Source of the DNA: Flavobacterium sp. 90
Lineage (GTDB): Bacteria; Bacteroidota; Bacteroidia; Flavobacteriales; Flavobacteriaceae
Assembly: GCF_004339525.1 (NCBI RefSeq)
Contig: NZ_SMGE01000001.1
Span: forward strand, 3,162,001-3,226,000
Length of the DNA: 64,000 nt
Reading direction: 5' to 3'
The position numbers and the translations under genes were made by a program. Positions 1-9,185 of this stretch are shown here, piece by piece (within the stretch, counting starts at the first letter, position 1; each line of letters starts with the position of its first letter). Below the pieces are notes generated by a model. That model searched no databases. It was not told the DNA's origin and saw only the letters and a program-made list of their open reading frames with translations.

Positions 1-1
1 A

Positions 2-1066
2 CAGATTTATCAAAAATTAAATCTAACAAAGCAAGATGTAAACAACGCTTTGTTTTTAATTATTGGAGGTTTAATCAAGAAAACTGTAATTTCAAATTAT
101 ATCTCTATAAACTTCGTTGACCGTGTTTTTGATACGCCAATGAATTATACTTCGTTTGAAAATTTAATGGCATCTTACGGATATGCAATTCAAATTTATT
201 GTGATTTCTCAGGATATTCAGATATGGCAATCGGGATTGCTTTATTGTTAGGATTCAAATTACCGGCCAACTTTAGAACGCCATATAAGTCAACTTCTAT
301 AACAGATTTCTGGAGAAGATGGCATATTTCGCTTTCAACCTGGTTAAAGGATTTCTTGTATATTTCTATTGGAGGAAACAGAGAAGGTTCGTTTGCAGGA
401 TATCTATTCCCTAGTTTATTCTTTTTCGGGTTATTGCTTTGGGGAATTTCAAATGTAAAAGAGAGTTTTATTCCATTTGGGATAGCAATTGGAGCAATCG
501 TATTATTCTGTTTGACATTTTTACTTTCAAAGAAAAAACATCAAACATTGGTAACCAATTTCAATTTGTTTACCACAATGCTTTTAGGCGGATTATGGCA
601 TGGAGCAGGAGCACAATTTATTGTTTGGGGAGCATTACACGGATTAGCATTAGCGGTACATAAAATTTTCATGGAATTTTTCCCTTCCAAAAAAGAGGGA
701 AAAAGTTCAAATTTCTTGTGGACATTATTCTCTATAGTAATAACATTTCATTTCGTAGTTTTCTGTTGGATCTTTTTCCGAGCTAGAGATTTCGAAACAG
801 CTTTGCAAGTAATCAATAATATTGGTCAATTAACTTTCGAGCCGGAACATTGGAAAGCAATTGTTTTAGGATATAAAAACGTATTTGGATTAATGCTTTT
901 TGGATATGTTTGGCATTTCTTACCGGAAGTATTTACAGACAAAATGAAATTAGTTTTCGATAAAACTCCTTTACTAGGAAAAGCAATTATTCTAGGTTTC
1001 GTATATTGGGTTGTTTATGCAACAGCAGTTGCGGGTTCACAACCTTTTATTTATTTCCAGTTTTAA
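2..1066 (+). CDS. MBOAT family membrane O-acyltransferase (AlgI-like), 5' truncated by window
   Basis: The reading frame is open from base 2, so the gene starts before the window; the TTG at 50 is only an internal codon. The visible C-terminal part is a multi-pass membrane protein carrying the MBOAT hallmarks: YCDFSGYSDMAIG, then FRTPYKSTSITDFWRRWHIS, then LLGGLWHGAG, whose WHG histidine is the expected catalytic residue. Such proteins move acetyl or other acyl groups from a cytoplasmic donor onto extracytoplasmic polysaccharide, as AlgI does with an SGNH-type partner. That partner would lie to the left, outside the window. The substrate cannot be told from this fragment. Confidence 0.93.
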   Translation, partial: QIYQKLNLTKQDVNNALFLIIGGLIKKTVISNYISINFVDRVFDTPMNYTSFENLMASYGYAIQIYCDFSGYSDMAIGIALLLGFKLPANFRTPYKSTSITDFWRRWHISLSTWLKDFLYISIGGNREGSFAGYLFPSLFFFGLLLWGISNVKESFIPFGIAIGAIVLFCLTFLLSKKKHQTLVTNFNLFTTMLLGGLWHGAGAQFIVWGALHGLALAVHKIFMEFFPSKKEGKSSNFLWTLFSIVITFHFVVFCWIFFRARDFETALQVINNIGQLTFEPEHWKAIVLGYKNVFGLMLFGYVWHFLPEVFTDKMKLVFDKTPLLGKAIILGFVYWVVYATAVAGSQPFIYFQF

Positions 1067-1314
1067 TAGAGAAGGTTCAAAGGATCAAAGTTACAAAGGC
1101 GCAAAGGTTTATTCTTTGCGTTTTTTTTATTTATAGCCACAGATTAAAAGGATTGAAATGATTTTGAAATCTGCTAAAATCTTTTTTAATCTGCGTGAAA
1201 CAAAAAAAACTTTGCGTCTTCGCGGCTTTGCGAGCAAAAAAACATAGCGAACTTTGCGTAAAACTTCGCGCACGTTGCGGTAAAATCAAAACGCACTTTG
1301 TACTTAAATAAAAA
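1067..1314. repeat. Intergenic region with TTTGCG-type repeat words
   Basis: This gap of about 300 bases between the acyltransferase and ffh holds no gene. It contains short words of the GCAAAG/CTTTGCG family on both strands (around 1095-1125 and 1205-1285), ending in a GCGG-TAAAA tail also seen in other gaps of this window. A GCGCAAAG...CTTTGCGTTTTTTTT stretch at about 1100-1132 could act as a terminator for the acyltransferase. Confidence 0.6.
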
Positions 1315-1345
1315 TTGCCTGAAATATCTAATTAGATTATCTTTG
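1315..1345 (+). promoter_or_regulatory. Bacteroidota-type promoter of ffh
   Basis: TTG at 1315-1317 and TATCTTTG at 1338-1345 are separated by 20 bases, matching the TTG / TAnnTTTG consensus of the Bacteroidota primary sigma factor. Transcription would begin near 1351, giving a leader of under 20 bases before the ATG at 1368. Confidence 0.7.
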
Positions 1346-1367
1346 CACTTCAAATAAAGAAAAAATT

Positions 1368-2720
1368 ATGTTTGATAATTTAAGTGATAAGTTAGATAAA
1401 GCGTTCCATATATTAAAAGGACACGGTAAAATTACAGAAGTAAACGTTGCCGAAACCTTAAAAGAAGTTCGTCGTGCCTTACTTGATGCCGATGTTAACT
1501 TTAAAATTGCTAAAGATTTTACTGCCAAAGTAAAAGAAAAAGCGATTGGACAGGACGTTTTAACAACACTTCAACCAGGACAATTATTGGTGAAGTTAGT
1601 AAAAGACGAACTAACAGAATTGATGGGTGGAGATGTTGCGGGAATAAATCTTTCCGGAAATCCAAGCATTATCTTAATGTCAGGATTGCAAGGTTCTGGT
1701 AAAACAACTTTCTCTGGTAAGCTTGCCAATTTTTTAAAGACTAAGAAAAATAAAAAACCACTTCTTGTAGCTTGTGATATCTACCGTCCTGCGGCGATTA
1801 ATCAGTTGCACGTTGTTGGAGATCAAATAGGTGTTGAGGTTTACTCAGAGCCAGAAAACAAAAATCCTGTAGAAATTGCTCAAAACGCAATCAAACATGC
1901 AAAAGCAAACGGTTTCAACATAGTTATTGTCGATACCGCTGGACGTCTTGCAGTAGATCAGGAAATGATGGATGAAATTGCTCGCGTTCATAAAGCAATT
2001 CAGCCACAGGAAACTTTGTTTGTTGTTGATGCAATGACAGGACAAGATGCTGTAAATACAGCAAAAGCCTTCAACGATATCTTAAACTTTGATGGAGTTA
2101 TCTTAACAAAATTAGATGGTGATACACGTGGTGGAGCTGCAATTTCGATTAAATCGGTTGTAAACAAACCTATCAAATTTGTGGGTACAGGCGAGAAGAT
2201 GGAAGCAATTGATGTTTTCTATCCGGATCGTATGGCTGAGCGTATTCTTGGTATGGGAGACGTTGTGTCTCTTGTAGAAAGAGCGCAAGAACAATTTGAC
2301 GAAGAAGAAGCTAGAAAACTTCAAAAGAAAATCGCTAAAAACGAATTTGGTTTTGATGATTTCTTAACTCAAATTCAGCAAGTAAAGAAAATGGGTAATA
2401 TGAAAGACCTGGTTGGAATGATACCGGGAGCTTCAAAAGCCATGAAAGATGTAGAAATAGAAGATGATGCTTTTAAACATATTGAAGCAATCATTCACTC
2501 GATGACGCCAATCGAAAGAAGCAAACCTGCCATAATCGACGTAAAAAGGAAAGCCAGAATCGCTAAAGGTTCCGGAACCAAAGTCGAGCAAGTAAATCAG
2601 TTAATGAAGCAATTCGACCAAATGAGCAAAATGATGAAGATGATGCAAGGTCCGGGCGGAAAAAACCTGATGAAAATGATGGGAGGCATGAAAGGAATGC
2701 CAGGCGGAATGCCGAGATAA
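1368..2720 (+). CDS. ffh: Signal recognition particle protein (SRP54)
   Basis: Ffh binds the signal sequences of nascent inner-membrane proteins and, with 4.5S RNA and FtsY, delivers ribosomes to the translocon. The 450-residue length is normal. The N domain (about 1-90) is followed by the G domain with Walker A GLQGSGKTT (about 106-114), DTAGRL (189-194) and TKLDGD (about 247-252). The C-terminal M domain, from about residue 300, ends in a methionine-rich MMKMMQGPGG tail that binds signal peptides and RNA. It has its own promoter and is followed by folD in the same direction after 129 bases. Confidence 0.98.
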   Translation: MFDNLSDKLDKAFHILKGHGKITEVNVAETLKEVRRALLDADVNFKIAKDFTAKVKEKAIGQDVLTTLQPGQLLVKLVKDELTELMGGDVAGINLSGNPSIILMSGLQGSGKTTFSGKLANFLKTKKNKKPLLVACDIYRPAAINQLHVVGDQIGVEVYSEPENKNPVEIAQNAIKHAKANGFNIVIVDTAGRLAVDQEMMDEIARVHKAIQPQETLFVVDAMTGQDAVNTAKAFNDILNFDGVILTKLDGDTRGGAAISIKSVVNKPIKFVGTGEKMEAIDVFYPDRMAERILGMGDVVSLVERAQEQFDEEEARKLQKKIAKNEFGFDDFLTQIQQVKKMGNMKDLVGMIPGASKAMKDVEIEDDAFKHIEAIIHSMTPIERSKPAIIDVKRKARIAKGSGTKVEQVNQLMKQFDQMSKMMKMMQGPGGKNLMKMMGGMKGMPGGMPR

Positions 2721-2849
2721 AGAAAAATTTGTTTAAGGTTTAAAGTTTCAAGTTGCTTGGAATTTTAGACCTTAAATTTTTTAACTATATTAATAATAGA
2801 GAAGCAGTTAACTTCTCACTTTTAACTCAAAACATTTAACTTACAAGAA

Positions 2850-3734
2850 ATGCAACTACTAGACGGTAAAAAAACAGCTGAAGACATTAAAAACGAAATT
2901 GCAGCCGAAGTTCAATCGATAAAAGCAGCCGGAGGAAAAGTACCTCATTTGGCAGCAGTAATTGTTGGGACAAACGGAGCGAGTTTAACTTACGTAGGAA
3001 GTAAAGTAAAATCTTGCCAGCAAATAGGCTTTGATTCAACTTTAGTAAGTTTACCGGAAGATATTACCGAAGCAGATTTATTGGCAAAAATCAAAGAACT
3101 AAACGAAGATGACGATCTTGATGGATTCATCGTTCAGTTGCCATTGCCAAAACATATCGACGAACAAAAAATCTTATTGGCAATCGATCCTGATAAAGAT
3201 GTTGATGGTTTTCACCCAACAAACTTTGGTAGAATGGCTCTTGAAATGGAAAGTTTCATTCCTGCAACACCATTTGGAATCATGCAATTATTAGAGCGTT
3301 ACAATGTAGAAACTGCCGGAAAACATACCGTTGTTATTGGTAGAAGCCACATTGTAGGTCGCCCAATGAGTATCTTAATGAGCCGTAAAGGAAATCCTGG
3401 AGATTCAACAGTAACTCTAACGCACAGTAGAACTAAAAACTTAGCTGAGTTCACTAAAAACGCCGATATTATTATCACAGCATTAGGAGTTCCAGAATTC
3501 TTAAAAGCAGATATGGTTAAAGACGGAGTTGTAATCGTAGATGTTGGAATTACTCGCGTAGAAGATGCATCAAACCCAAAAGGATACGTTATCAAAGGAG
3601 ATGTTGATTTTGACGGTGTAAGCAAGAAATCATCATTTATCACGCCAGTTCCTGGTGGAGTAGGACCAATGACAATTGCAATGTTATTAAAAAATACACT
3701 TTTAGCAAGAAAAATGAGAAGCGCGAAAAAATAA
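2850..3734 (+). CDS. folD: Bifunctional methylenetetrahydrofolate dehydrogenase/cyclohydrolase
   Basis: FolD oxidises 5,10-methylene-THF to methenyl-THF and hydrolyses it to 10-formyl-THF, supplying one-carbon units for purines and formyl-methionine. The 294 residues show the family motifs YVGSKVKSC (with the active-site lysine), [22 protein letters not shown], the dinucleotide-binding GRSHIVGRP (from about 164) and the C-terminal [11 protein letters not shown]. It is cytoplasmic. The gene is closed by a strong hairpin terminator just downstream. Nothing is unusual about it. Confidence 0.98.
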   Translation: MQLLDGKKTAEDIKNEIAAEVQSIKAAGGKVPHLAAVIVGTNGASLTYVGSKVKSCQQIGFDSTLVSLPEDITEADLLAKIKELNEDDDLDGFIVQLPLPKHIDEQKILLAIDPDKDVDGFHPTNFGRMALEMESFIPATPFGIMQLLERYNVETAGKHTVVIGRSHIVGRPMSILMSRKGNPGDSTVTLTHSRTKNLAEFTKNADIIITALGVPEFLKADMVKDGVVIVDVGITRVEDASNPKGYVIKGDVDFDGVSKKSSFITPVPGGVGPMTIAMLLKNTLLARKMRSAKK

Positions 3735-3753
3735 TTTTTGCAATCAAATCATA

Positions 3754-3790
3754 AACAAAGCCTATTCAATCGAGTAGGCTTTGTTGTTTT
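3754..3790 (+). terminator. Rho-independent terminator of folD
   Basis: Eleven-base perfect arms, AACAAAGCCTA (3754-3764) and TAGGCTTTGTT (3775-3785), are followed by a T-rich tail. Confidence 0.85.
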
Positions 3791-3799
3791 ATATACTTT

Positions 3800-3925
3800 G
3801 GGCGTGACCGTATTTACAAAAGGCGCTATTTAACATACCGCTTATGCGCGCCTTCCGCAAATACGGTCGGGCTATCCACGCTACTTCGGTAGCCAGCTCC
3901 TATCCCTCACGCAAATATTAGGTGA
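3800..3925. repeat. Dispersed intergenic element with imperfect inverted repeat
   Basis: A GC-richer block stands out in an AT-rich gap. Arms of 21 bases at 3806-3826 and 3848-3868 pair with three mismatches, and are followed by CGGGCTATCC and a run ending TCCCTCACGC. I recognise CGGGCTATCC-type blocks as recurrent intergenic repeats in Flavobacterium genomes; this is from memory and not tested here. No coding frame runs through it. Confidence 0.6.
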
Positions 3926-3949
3926 GTGATCAAATCTCAACGGGCAATG

Positions 3950-4160
3950 TCATTAAGTTAAGCTTTAAACACAATCCCTTTGCGATCTTAAAGCAAAGCG
4001 CAATTCACAAAACTTTGAGAACTTTGCGTAATCCTTTGCGAACTTTGCGGTAAAATTTTATGTGTCGAGTTACTTACGTGACTTCGACTTCGCTCAGCCT
4101 GACAAGATTGCATTTTTTTTTAAAAATTTAACTTAATAATTGCTCAACGGGACGAGATTT
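3950..4160. other. Non-coding stretch with TTTGCG words
   Basis: This part of the 758-base folD downstream gap has repeated CTTTGCG/GCAAAG words between about 3977 and 4055, ending in GCGGTAAAA as after other genes in the window. No gene is visible. Confidence 0.5.
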
Positions 4161-4385
4161 AACTCCGCTAGGAGTTGCAGATTGGTAGAAAAAAATACAG
4201 AACAAAGAATAAATTATACGTCAAGAAAAATAACTCCGCTAGGAGTTACAGGTTGGTAGAAAAAATACAGAACGAAGAATAAATTATACGTCAACAAAAA
4301 TACTCCGCTAGGAGTTACAGGTCGGTAGCAAATATATATAGTGAATCCATAAAATATCCCGTAGGGATTACACATTTTTAGATAG
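4161..4385. repeat. Tandem array of a CCGCTAGGAGTT...TTGGTAGAAAA unit
   Basis: Three near-identical units begin at 4161, 4232 and about 4302 with a period near 71 bases. Each opens with the small palindrome ACTCCGCTAGGAGT followed by a TTGGTAG-type word. A decayed fourth copy (TCCCGTAGGGA) lies at about 4356-4366. The same core word family reappears at 58943-59092. The units are too long and too uniform between cores to be CRISPR. Confidence 0.75.
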
Positions 4386-4443
4386 CACAGATTTATTTAA
4401 AACCATAAAAAAAAATCACAATAAAAAAAATCAACATTAATAC

Positions 4444-4472
4444 TTGTCAATTCAAAATAAAACATAACTTTG
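4444..4472 (+). promoter_or_regulatory. Promoter of the membrane protein/winged-helix cluster
   Basis: TTG at 4444-4446 and TAACTTTG at 4465-4472 are 18 bases apart. The start would fall near 4478, about 15 bases before the ATG at 4493. Confidence 0.7.
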
Positions 4473-4492
4473 CAATACAAAGTACTTTTATT

Positions 4493-5107
4493 ATGAATCA
4501 GAAGCACCAAGAAGATTTAGCACATATTCGTTCCATGATGGAGCGCTCTTCAAGATTTATATCCTTAAGCGGACTCTCAGGAGTATTTGCCGGACTTTCA
4601 GCTTTAATTGGAGGATTATATGTTTATCAGCTTTTTAAAGCAAGCGGACTTGAATATTTTGATGGCGAACATAAATTGTATTCAGCTAATTTAGTTTCTC
4701 ATTTATTCATTACTGGAGTTGTTATTCTGATCTGTGCTTTTACGTTTGGACTTCTTTTTACGATCAGAAAAAGCCGAAAATACGATTTGCCTATTTGGAC
4801 AACGGCCACAAAAAAAATGCTGTTTAATTTAGCCGTTCCACTTTTGGCAGGAGGTATATTTTGTTTAGCACTTTTGCATCATGAAATTTATGGTTTTGTA
4901 GCGCCAACGACTTTGATCTTTTACGGTTTGGCACTTGTAAATGCTGAAAAATATACTTTTTCGGATGTGAAATATTTAGGATTCAGTGAGTTAGTATTAG
5001 GATTTATTTCTCTTTTTTATATTGGATATGGTTTAGTTTTTTGGATCATAGGATTTGGTATTTTGCATATCTTGTACGGATTAATAATGTTCAAAAAATA
5101 TAAATAA
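4493..5107 (+). CDS. Hypothetical multi-pass membrane protein
   Basis: The 204 residues form about five or six hydrophobic segments (roughly 25-50, 70-95, 108-130, 132-150, 160-180, 183-200) after a short charged N terminus. I do not recognise a catalytic family. It begins a rightward cluster with a winged-helix regulator 8 bases downstream and a DUF4173 membrane protein after that. It may be the membrane partner or target of the small regulator, but that rests on position only. Confidence 0.8.
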   Translation: MNQKHQEDLAHIRSMMERSSRFISLSGLSGVFAGLSALIGGLYVYQLFKASGLEYFDGEHKLYSANLVSHLFITGVVILICAFTFGLLFTIRKSRKYDLPIWTTATKKMLFNLAVPLLAGGIFCLALLHHEIYGFVAPTTLIFYGLALVNAEKYTFSDVKYLGFSELVLGFISLFYIGYGLVFWIIGFGILHILYGLIMFKKYK

Positions 5108-5115
5108 TCCAAGCA

Positions 5116-5406
5116 ATGGGAATTATTGATAAATTAAATAAAGATTTTGAAAGCCGTGTCAGATTGGGAATTATGTCCATTCTGATGGTTAATGAATGGG
5201 TTGATTTTACTGAGATGAAAAATCTCCTTAATATCACTGATGGAAATTTAGCAAGTCATTCCTCAGCACTTGAAAAGTCAGAATATATCGAAGTCAAAAA
5301 AGAGTTTGTAGGCAAAAAGCCCAAAACCTCGTACCAAGTTACACCTAGAGGACGTGCGGCCTTTAAGGAACACCTTTCTTACCTTGAAAAATTAATGAAA
5401 TCGTAA
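5116..5406 (+). CDS. Winged-helix transcriptional regulator (MarR/ArsR-like)
   Basis: This 96-residue protein is a single winged helix-turn-helix domain of the PF13601 type. MSILMVNEWVDFTEMKNLLN precedes the recognition helix region ITDGNLASHSSALEKSEYI, and the wing contains KKPKTSYQVTPRGRAAF. Relatives in Bacteroidota are usually encoded beside a small membrane protein, as here. It probably controls its own cluster. No effector-binding domain is present, so the signal is unknown. Confidence 0.88.
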   Translation: MGIIDKLNKDFESRVRLGIMSILMVNEWVDFTEMKNLLNITDGNLASHSSALEKSEYIEVKKEFVGKKPKTSYQVTPRGRAAFKEHLSYLEKLMKS

Positions 5407-5465
5407 TAACTATATTTTTTTATCTAAATACTTTGAAACGCAAAGTGCTTTTAAAATTTAAAACA

Positions 5466-6851
5466 ATGAAAAAACACCAAATTATTCTAGCTAGCAGTTT
5501 GATATTTACGCTGCTTTTTTACAACGAGTCAGTAGGAGTAAACCTCGCTATTTTTGGACTATTCTTAACCTGTTTAATTTCCTATTCCTTTCAGGATCGG
5601 TCTGTTGACAGATTGCATTTGGTTTTGGTAATTACTTCAGTTTTATCTTGTTTGGCATTTGCCTGGTATGGCGATGCTGCGTCTTTTTTTGCTATGGCAA
5701 TGTCTATTCTCTTTTTGCAATTCAAAACACAGGATTCGCAACTCAAAATAATACAGATTTTTCCACTTGTGTTTTTAAATGCATTTGCCACATTGGGACG
5801 TGTATTTATCTTTACTCAATGGCTTCCGGAAAGAAAAATTCACAACAATTTCACTAAAAAACTAGTTGCTTATTTTATTATTCCAACAATATTCCTGGTT
5901 GTTTTTTTTGCAGCTTATTCGTTCGGAAGTACTCATTTTTCGTCTTTGCTAACAGATTATACTTTAGATCTTGATATTGTTCAGGTTATTCTAATTGGAT
6001 TATTAGGGTTTTATATCTCTTTCAGTTTTTGGAATTATTGGGTACCAGAAGTTTGTTATGAAAAAAATGAAATGCTGAATAATGATTTCACTAATGCAGC
6101 TGAAATCAAAAATCAACAAACATTTTCATTTCTGGATTTGGATTTCGAAAGAAAAAGTGGCGAAATTACTTTAGCGCTTTTAAATTTTATGCTTTTGGTT
6201 TTTATCGTGACCTATAATTATGAACAGTTTTTTGAAGTGGTAAAAAAATCAAACTTAAGTGCCGATACACACGAGAGAGTCAATTCAGTAATCTTCTCGA
6301 TTATTATGGCGGTTGGTTTAATATTGTTCTATTTTAAAGGCGGATTTAATTTTGATAAAAAAGCTGATAACCTTAAAAAATTAGCTAAAATATGGATAGT
6401 CTTAAATGGACTTTTAATTGTAAGTACAGTTATTAAGAACTCGGAATATATTGCGATTCAAGGATTAACTTATAAACGATTGGGTGTTTATGCTTTTCTT
6501 ATTTTAGCAATAATAGGTTTGTTTTTTGTATTTCTAAAAATCACAAAACAAAAAACAAATGCTTATCTGGCAAATCAAATGGTGTGGTATTTTTACGGAA
6601 CAGTTTTAATATGCAGTTTTGTAAATTGGGGAAGTCTAATTACGAGTTATAATATTTCTGTTAATAAATGTGTAGAACCGATATTCTTAAGTAGTTTGAA
6701 TTTTAATGATGAAGCCAGAAGAGAATATTTTTCAAAGAATCACTTAGATGGTCAATTAGAAGAAATTAACAGAGAGCAGCTAATTGATGGGTATCAGAAT
6801 AAACCATTTCTATCAAAAGCGCTCTATTATGAGTTTATGAATAATAAATAG
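5466..6851 (+). CDS. DUF4173 domain-containing membrane protein
   Basis: The protein is multi-pass, with around ten hydrophobic segments and a soluble tail (about residues 415-461). It resembles the DUF4173 family (PF13687), whose function is unknown. I place the start at the ATG at 5466 (MKKHQIILAS, 461 residues); the frame also runs back to a TTG at 5433, but that would add a basic stretch atypical for the family. It follows the winged-helix gene by about 60 bases and is probably co-transcribed with it. Confidence 0.82.
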   Translation: MKKHQIILASSLIFTLLFYNESVGVNLAIFGLFLTCLISYSFQDRSVDRLHLVLVITSVLSCLAFAWYGDAASFFAMAMSILFLQFKTQDSQLKIIQIFPLVFLNAFATLGRVFIFTQWLPERKIHNNFTKKLVAYFIIPTIFLVVFFAAYSFGSTHFSSLLTDYTLDLDIVQVILIGLLGFYISFSFWNYWVPEVCYEKNEMLNNDFTNAAEIKNQQTFSFLDLDFERKSGEITLALLNFMLLVFIVTYNYEQFFEVVKKSNLSADTHERVNSVIFSIIMAVGLILFYFKGGFNFDKKADNLKKLAKIWIVLNGLLIVSTVIKNSEYIAIQGLTYKRLGVYAFLILAIIGLFFVFLKITKQKTNAYLANQMVWYFYGTVLICSFVNWGSLITSYNISVNKCVEPIFLSSLNFNDEARREYFSKNHLDGQLEEINREQLIDGYQNKPFLSKALYYEFMNNK

Positions 6852-6858
6852 TTTGCAT

Positions 6859-6890
6859 AACCGTCTTAAATATGATATTAAGGCGGTTTT
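6859..6890 (+). terminator. Terminator of the DUF4173 gene
   Basis: AACCGTCTTAA (6859-6869) pairs with TTAAGGCGGTT (6878-6888) with one G-T wobble, and is followed by T residues. Confidence 0.8.
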
Positions 6891-6906
6891 TTAATGCCTA
6901 ATTGTT

Positions 6907-6935
6907 TTTGATTCTAAAAATAAAAGATACTTTTG
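6907..6935 (+). promoter_or_regulatory. Promoter of corA-like gene
   Basis: TTTG at 6907-6910 and TACTTTTG at 6928-6935 are 17 bases apart. Transcription would start near 6941, leaving an untranslated leader of about 105 bases, long for this genome. I see no recognisable magnesium-sensing structure in it. Confidence 0.6.
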
Positions 6936-7047
6936 CAGCACTTAAAAAATGACTTCTCCAATGGACGATTATTATTCGTTAGTATTAAATTAAAAAGTAG
7001 CTTTTTGATCTTTTTCAAATTGCTATGATAAACCCCGCAATTTTGAA

Positions 7048-7974
7048 ATGAAAGCCTTTTACAAAAACAACAACGGACTAATCGAGACACAAGAATGGAC
7101 TCCAAATTGCTGGATCAATATTGAATCTCCTACTGAAACTGAGAAAAAGTACTTACTGGAAGAACTTCAAATTCCCGAAGCATTTTATAATGATATTGAG
7201 GATATTGACGAAAGGCCTCGTGTCGAAATAGAAGATGGCTGGACGCTAATTATTATGCGTGTTCCTATAAAAAGTAACGATGTTAAATTACCTTTTCAAA
7301 CCATTCCGATGGGTGTGATTTTTAAAAAGGATATCTGTGTTACCATTAGTTTTTATGAAACACAAATTATTTCTGATTTTGTACAATATACAAAACGAAA
7401 AAACATCCATATAAAAGACAACTTCGATTTAGTTTTAAGGTTGTTATTGTCATCAAGTGTTTGGTATTTAAAATATCTGAAACAAATCAATCAAAAGATA
7501 AAACTAGCCGAAGATAATTTGGAGAAATCTATAAAAAACGCAGAACTACAAGCGCTTTTGCAAATAGAAAAGTGTTTGGTGTTTTTTATTACTTCCTTGA
7601 AAGGAAATGATGTTTTGTTTCACAGAATAAAAAACCTAAAAGCACACAGAGAAGATTTTGATCCTGATTTGCTTGAAGATGTAGAGATCGAAATAAGTCA
7701 GGCACAAGATACAGCCAATATTTACAGCAACATTTTGACAGGAATGATGGATGCTTATGCTTCGGTAATTTCTAATAATATGAATAATATTATGAAGCAA
7801 ATGACTTCAATTTCTATTATTCTGATGATTCCTACTTTAATCGCCAGCTTATACGGAATGAACGTGCCAAATGGTATGGAAGAAAGTAAATACGGATTTT
7901 GGATACTTCTTTTTATATCTGTTATTTTATCTTCTTGCGGCGCATTTTTGTTTAAAAGAAGAAGATGGTTTTAA
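7048..7974 (+). CDS. corA: CorA family divalent cation transporter
   Basis: CorA proteins are homopentameric channels that admit Mg2+ (sometimes Co2+ or Ni2+). The 308 residues have the usual plan: a long soluble N-terminal domain with a stalk helix, then two C-terminal transmembrane helices. The diagnostic YGMN motif lies at about 269-272, at the end of the first membrane helix, and the tail is basic (KRRRWF). It stands alone, between its own promoter and a strong terminator. Confidence 0.95.
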   Translation: MKAFYKNNNGLIETQEWTPNCWINIESPTETEKKYLLEELQIPEAFYNDIEDIDERPRVEIEDGWTLIIMRVPIKSNDVKLPFQTIPMGVIFKKDICVTISFYETQIISDFVQYTKRKNIHIKDNFDLVLRLLLSSSVWYLKYLKQINQKIKLAEDNLEKSIKNAELQALLQIEKCLVFFITSLKGNDVLFHRIKNLKAHREDFDPDLLEDVEIEISQAQDTANIYSNILTGMMDAYASVISNNMNNIMKQMTSISIILMIPTLIASLYGMNVPNGMEESKYGFWILLFISVILSSCGAFLFKRRRWF

Positions 7975-8009
7975 TAAAAATATTTTAAAAATAGTCATAA
8001 AAAGAGAAG

Positions 8010-8040
8010 TCCCATTCGCCGCGGCGAATGGGATTTTTTT
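8010..8040. terminator. Bidirectional terminator between corA and rluF
   Basis: The perfect stem TCCCATTCGCC / GGCGAATGGGA (8010-8020, 8023-8033) with a two-base loop has a T run on the right; the left side is A-rich. It separates two convergent genes. Confidence 0.85.
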
Positions 8041-8046
8041 ATAAAT

Positions 8047-8880
8047 TTAATAATCTCCTTTTTTCTTAAATCGAGGATCATATTTTGAGATGAATTCTGT
8101 TCTTCTTGTTGGAGGAGTTTTAGGAGCTTTGGGAGCTTCTACTTTTGGTAAACTCGCTTCTTCTGTTTTACTAGATGGCTCAATTAATTGATTTAATTCT
8201 TTAATCTCATCATCAGTCAAATCGCGATAACGACCAACCGGAATATCAAGCGATATGTTTATAATTCGAATACGTTTAAGCGCCGTTACATCATAACCCA
8301 AGTATTCGGTCATTCTACGAATCTGACGGTTTAAACCTTGCGTTAAAATAATTTTAAACGTGTATTTACTAATTTGTTCCACTTTACATTTTCGGGTAAC
8401 CGTATCCAAAATCGGAACACCATTTCCCATTCGTTCTATAAAGCGATCCGTAATTGGTCTGTTAACTGTTACCGTATATTCTTTTTCGTGATTGTTTCTG
8501 GCGCGCAAAATCTTGTTTACGATATCACCGTCATTTGTCATAAAAATTAATCCTTCACTGGCTTTATCCAATCTTCCAATCGGAAAAATACGTTTAGGAT
8601 AATTAATATAATCCACAATATTGTTTCGAACCTCTAAATTCGTTGTACATTCAATTCCAACAGGTTTGTTAAAAGCCAGGTAAACCAATTTCTCATGTTT
8701 TTCAACAATCAATTTTCCGTCTATACGTACTTCGTCATTTGGTGAAACTTTCGTTCCCATTTCAGGCACAACACCATTTATTGTTACACGTCCTTCTTCG
8801 ATAAGTTTATCGGCTTCACGACGAGAACAGTAACCTGTTTCTCCAATAAATTTATTAAGACGTTTTAAATTCTCTTCCAT
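8047..8880 (-). CDS. rluF: 23S rRNA pseudouridine synthase RluF-type
   Basis: RluF isomerises uridine 2604 of 23S rRNA to pseudouridine. An S4 RNA-binding domain occupies about residues 5-60 ([20 protein letters not shown]). The RsuA-family catalytic block [15 protein letters not shown] follows, with the nucleophile Asp105, then the family motif [12 protein letters not shown]. The last 40 residues form a charged, proline-rich tail. RluF and RluB/RsuA relatives are close; assignment to RluF rests on overall resemblance. Confidence 0.92.
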   Translation of the reverse strand: MEENLKRLNKFIGETGYCSRREADKLIEEGRVTINGVVPEMGTKVSPNDEVRIDGKLIVEKHEKLVYLAFNKPVGIECTTNLEVRNNIVDYINYPKRIFPIGRLDKASEGLIFMTNDGDIVNKILRARNNHEKEYTVTVNRPITDRFIERMGNGVPILDTVTRKCKVEQISKYTFKIILTQGLNRQIRRMTEYLGYDVTALKRIRIINISLDIPVGRYRDLTDDEIKELNQLIEPSSKTEEASLPKVEAPKAPKTPPTRRTEFISKYDPRFKKKGDY

Positions 8881-8884
8881 ATTG

Positions 8885-8892
8885 CAAAAGTA
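8885..8892 (-). promoter_or_regulatory. Possible -7 box of rluF, very close to the ATG
   Basis: TACTTTTG on the minus strand ends only four bases before the ATG at 8880, so the transcript would be leaderless or nearly so if this box is used. No convincing TTG lies upstream. Confidence 0.4.
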
Positions 8893-9185
8893 AGCAAAAT
8901 TTAGACTTCTTAGAATTTTAGATTTCAGACTTTAAATTGCTGGATTGTGAATTTTATGCAATTTTGTTATTCTAAGGCACAAAATCTTCACAAACGTTTC
9001 ATTGTACGCGGATGACGCAGATTTGCTTCGCAAAGACATGGATTAAAACGGATTTTTTTCTTTCTGCATGAAACACAAAGTAATTACTTTATTCACTAAA
9101 AAAAACTTAGAAACTTAGTATCTCAGAACCTTAGTGACTTAAAAAAAAAGCCTTTGTCCCTATGAACCTGTGAAACTTCGAACCT
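8893..9185. other. Non-coding stretch, no gene seen
   Basis: About 290 bases between rluF and the monooxygenase gene contain low-complexity AT-rich sequence and decayed repeat words (ACTTAGNNNCTTAG-like strings at about 9105-9140, GGATTAAAACGGA at about 9040). No coding frame or clear hairpin was found. Confidence 0.5.

Noticed and set aside
3299..3643. A 114-residue frame on the minus strand
   Set aside because: It lies wholly inside folD, shows no recognisable motif, and folD is clearly the real gene.
4161..4385. Regularly spaced repeats that could suggest a small CRISPR array
   Set aside because: The sequence between cores is also conserved, the period is about 71 bases, there are only three good copies and no cas gene is present.
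6936..7047. A magnesium riboswitch in the corA leader
   Set aside because: The leader is long enough but shows no paired architecture or terminator/antiterminator that I can support.
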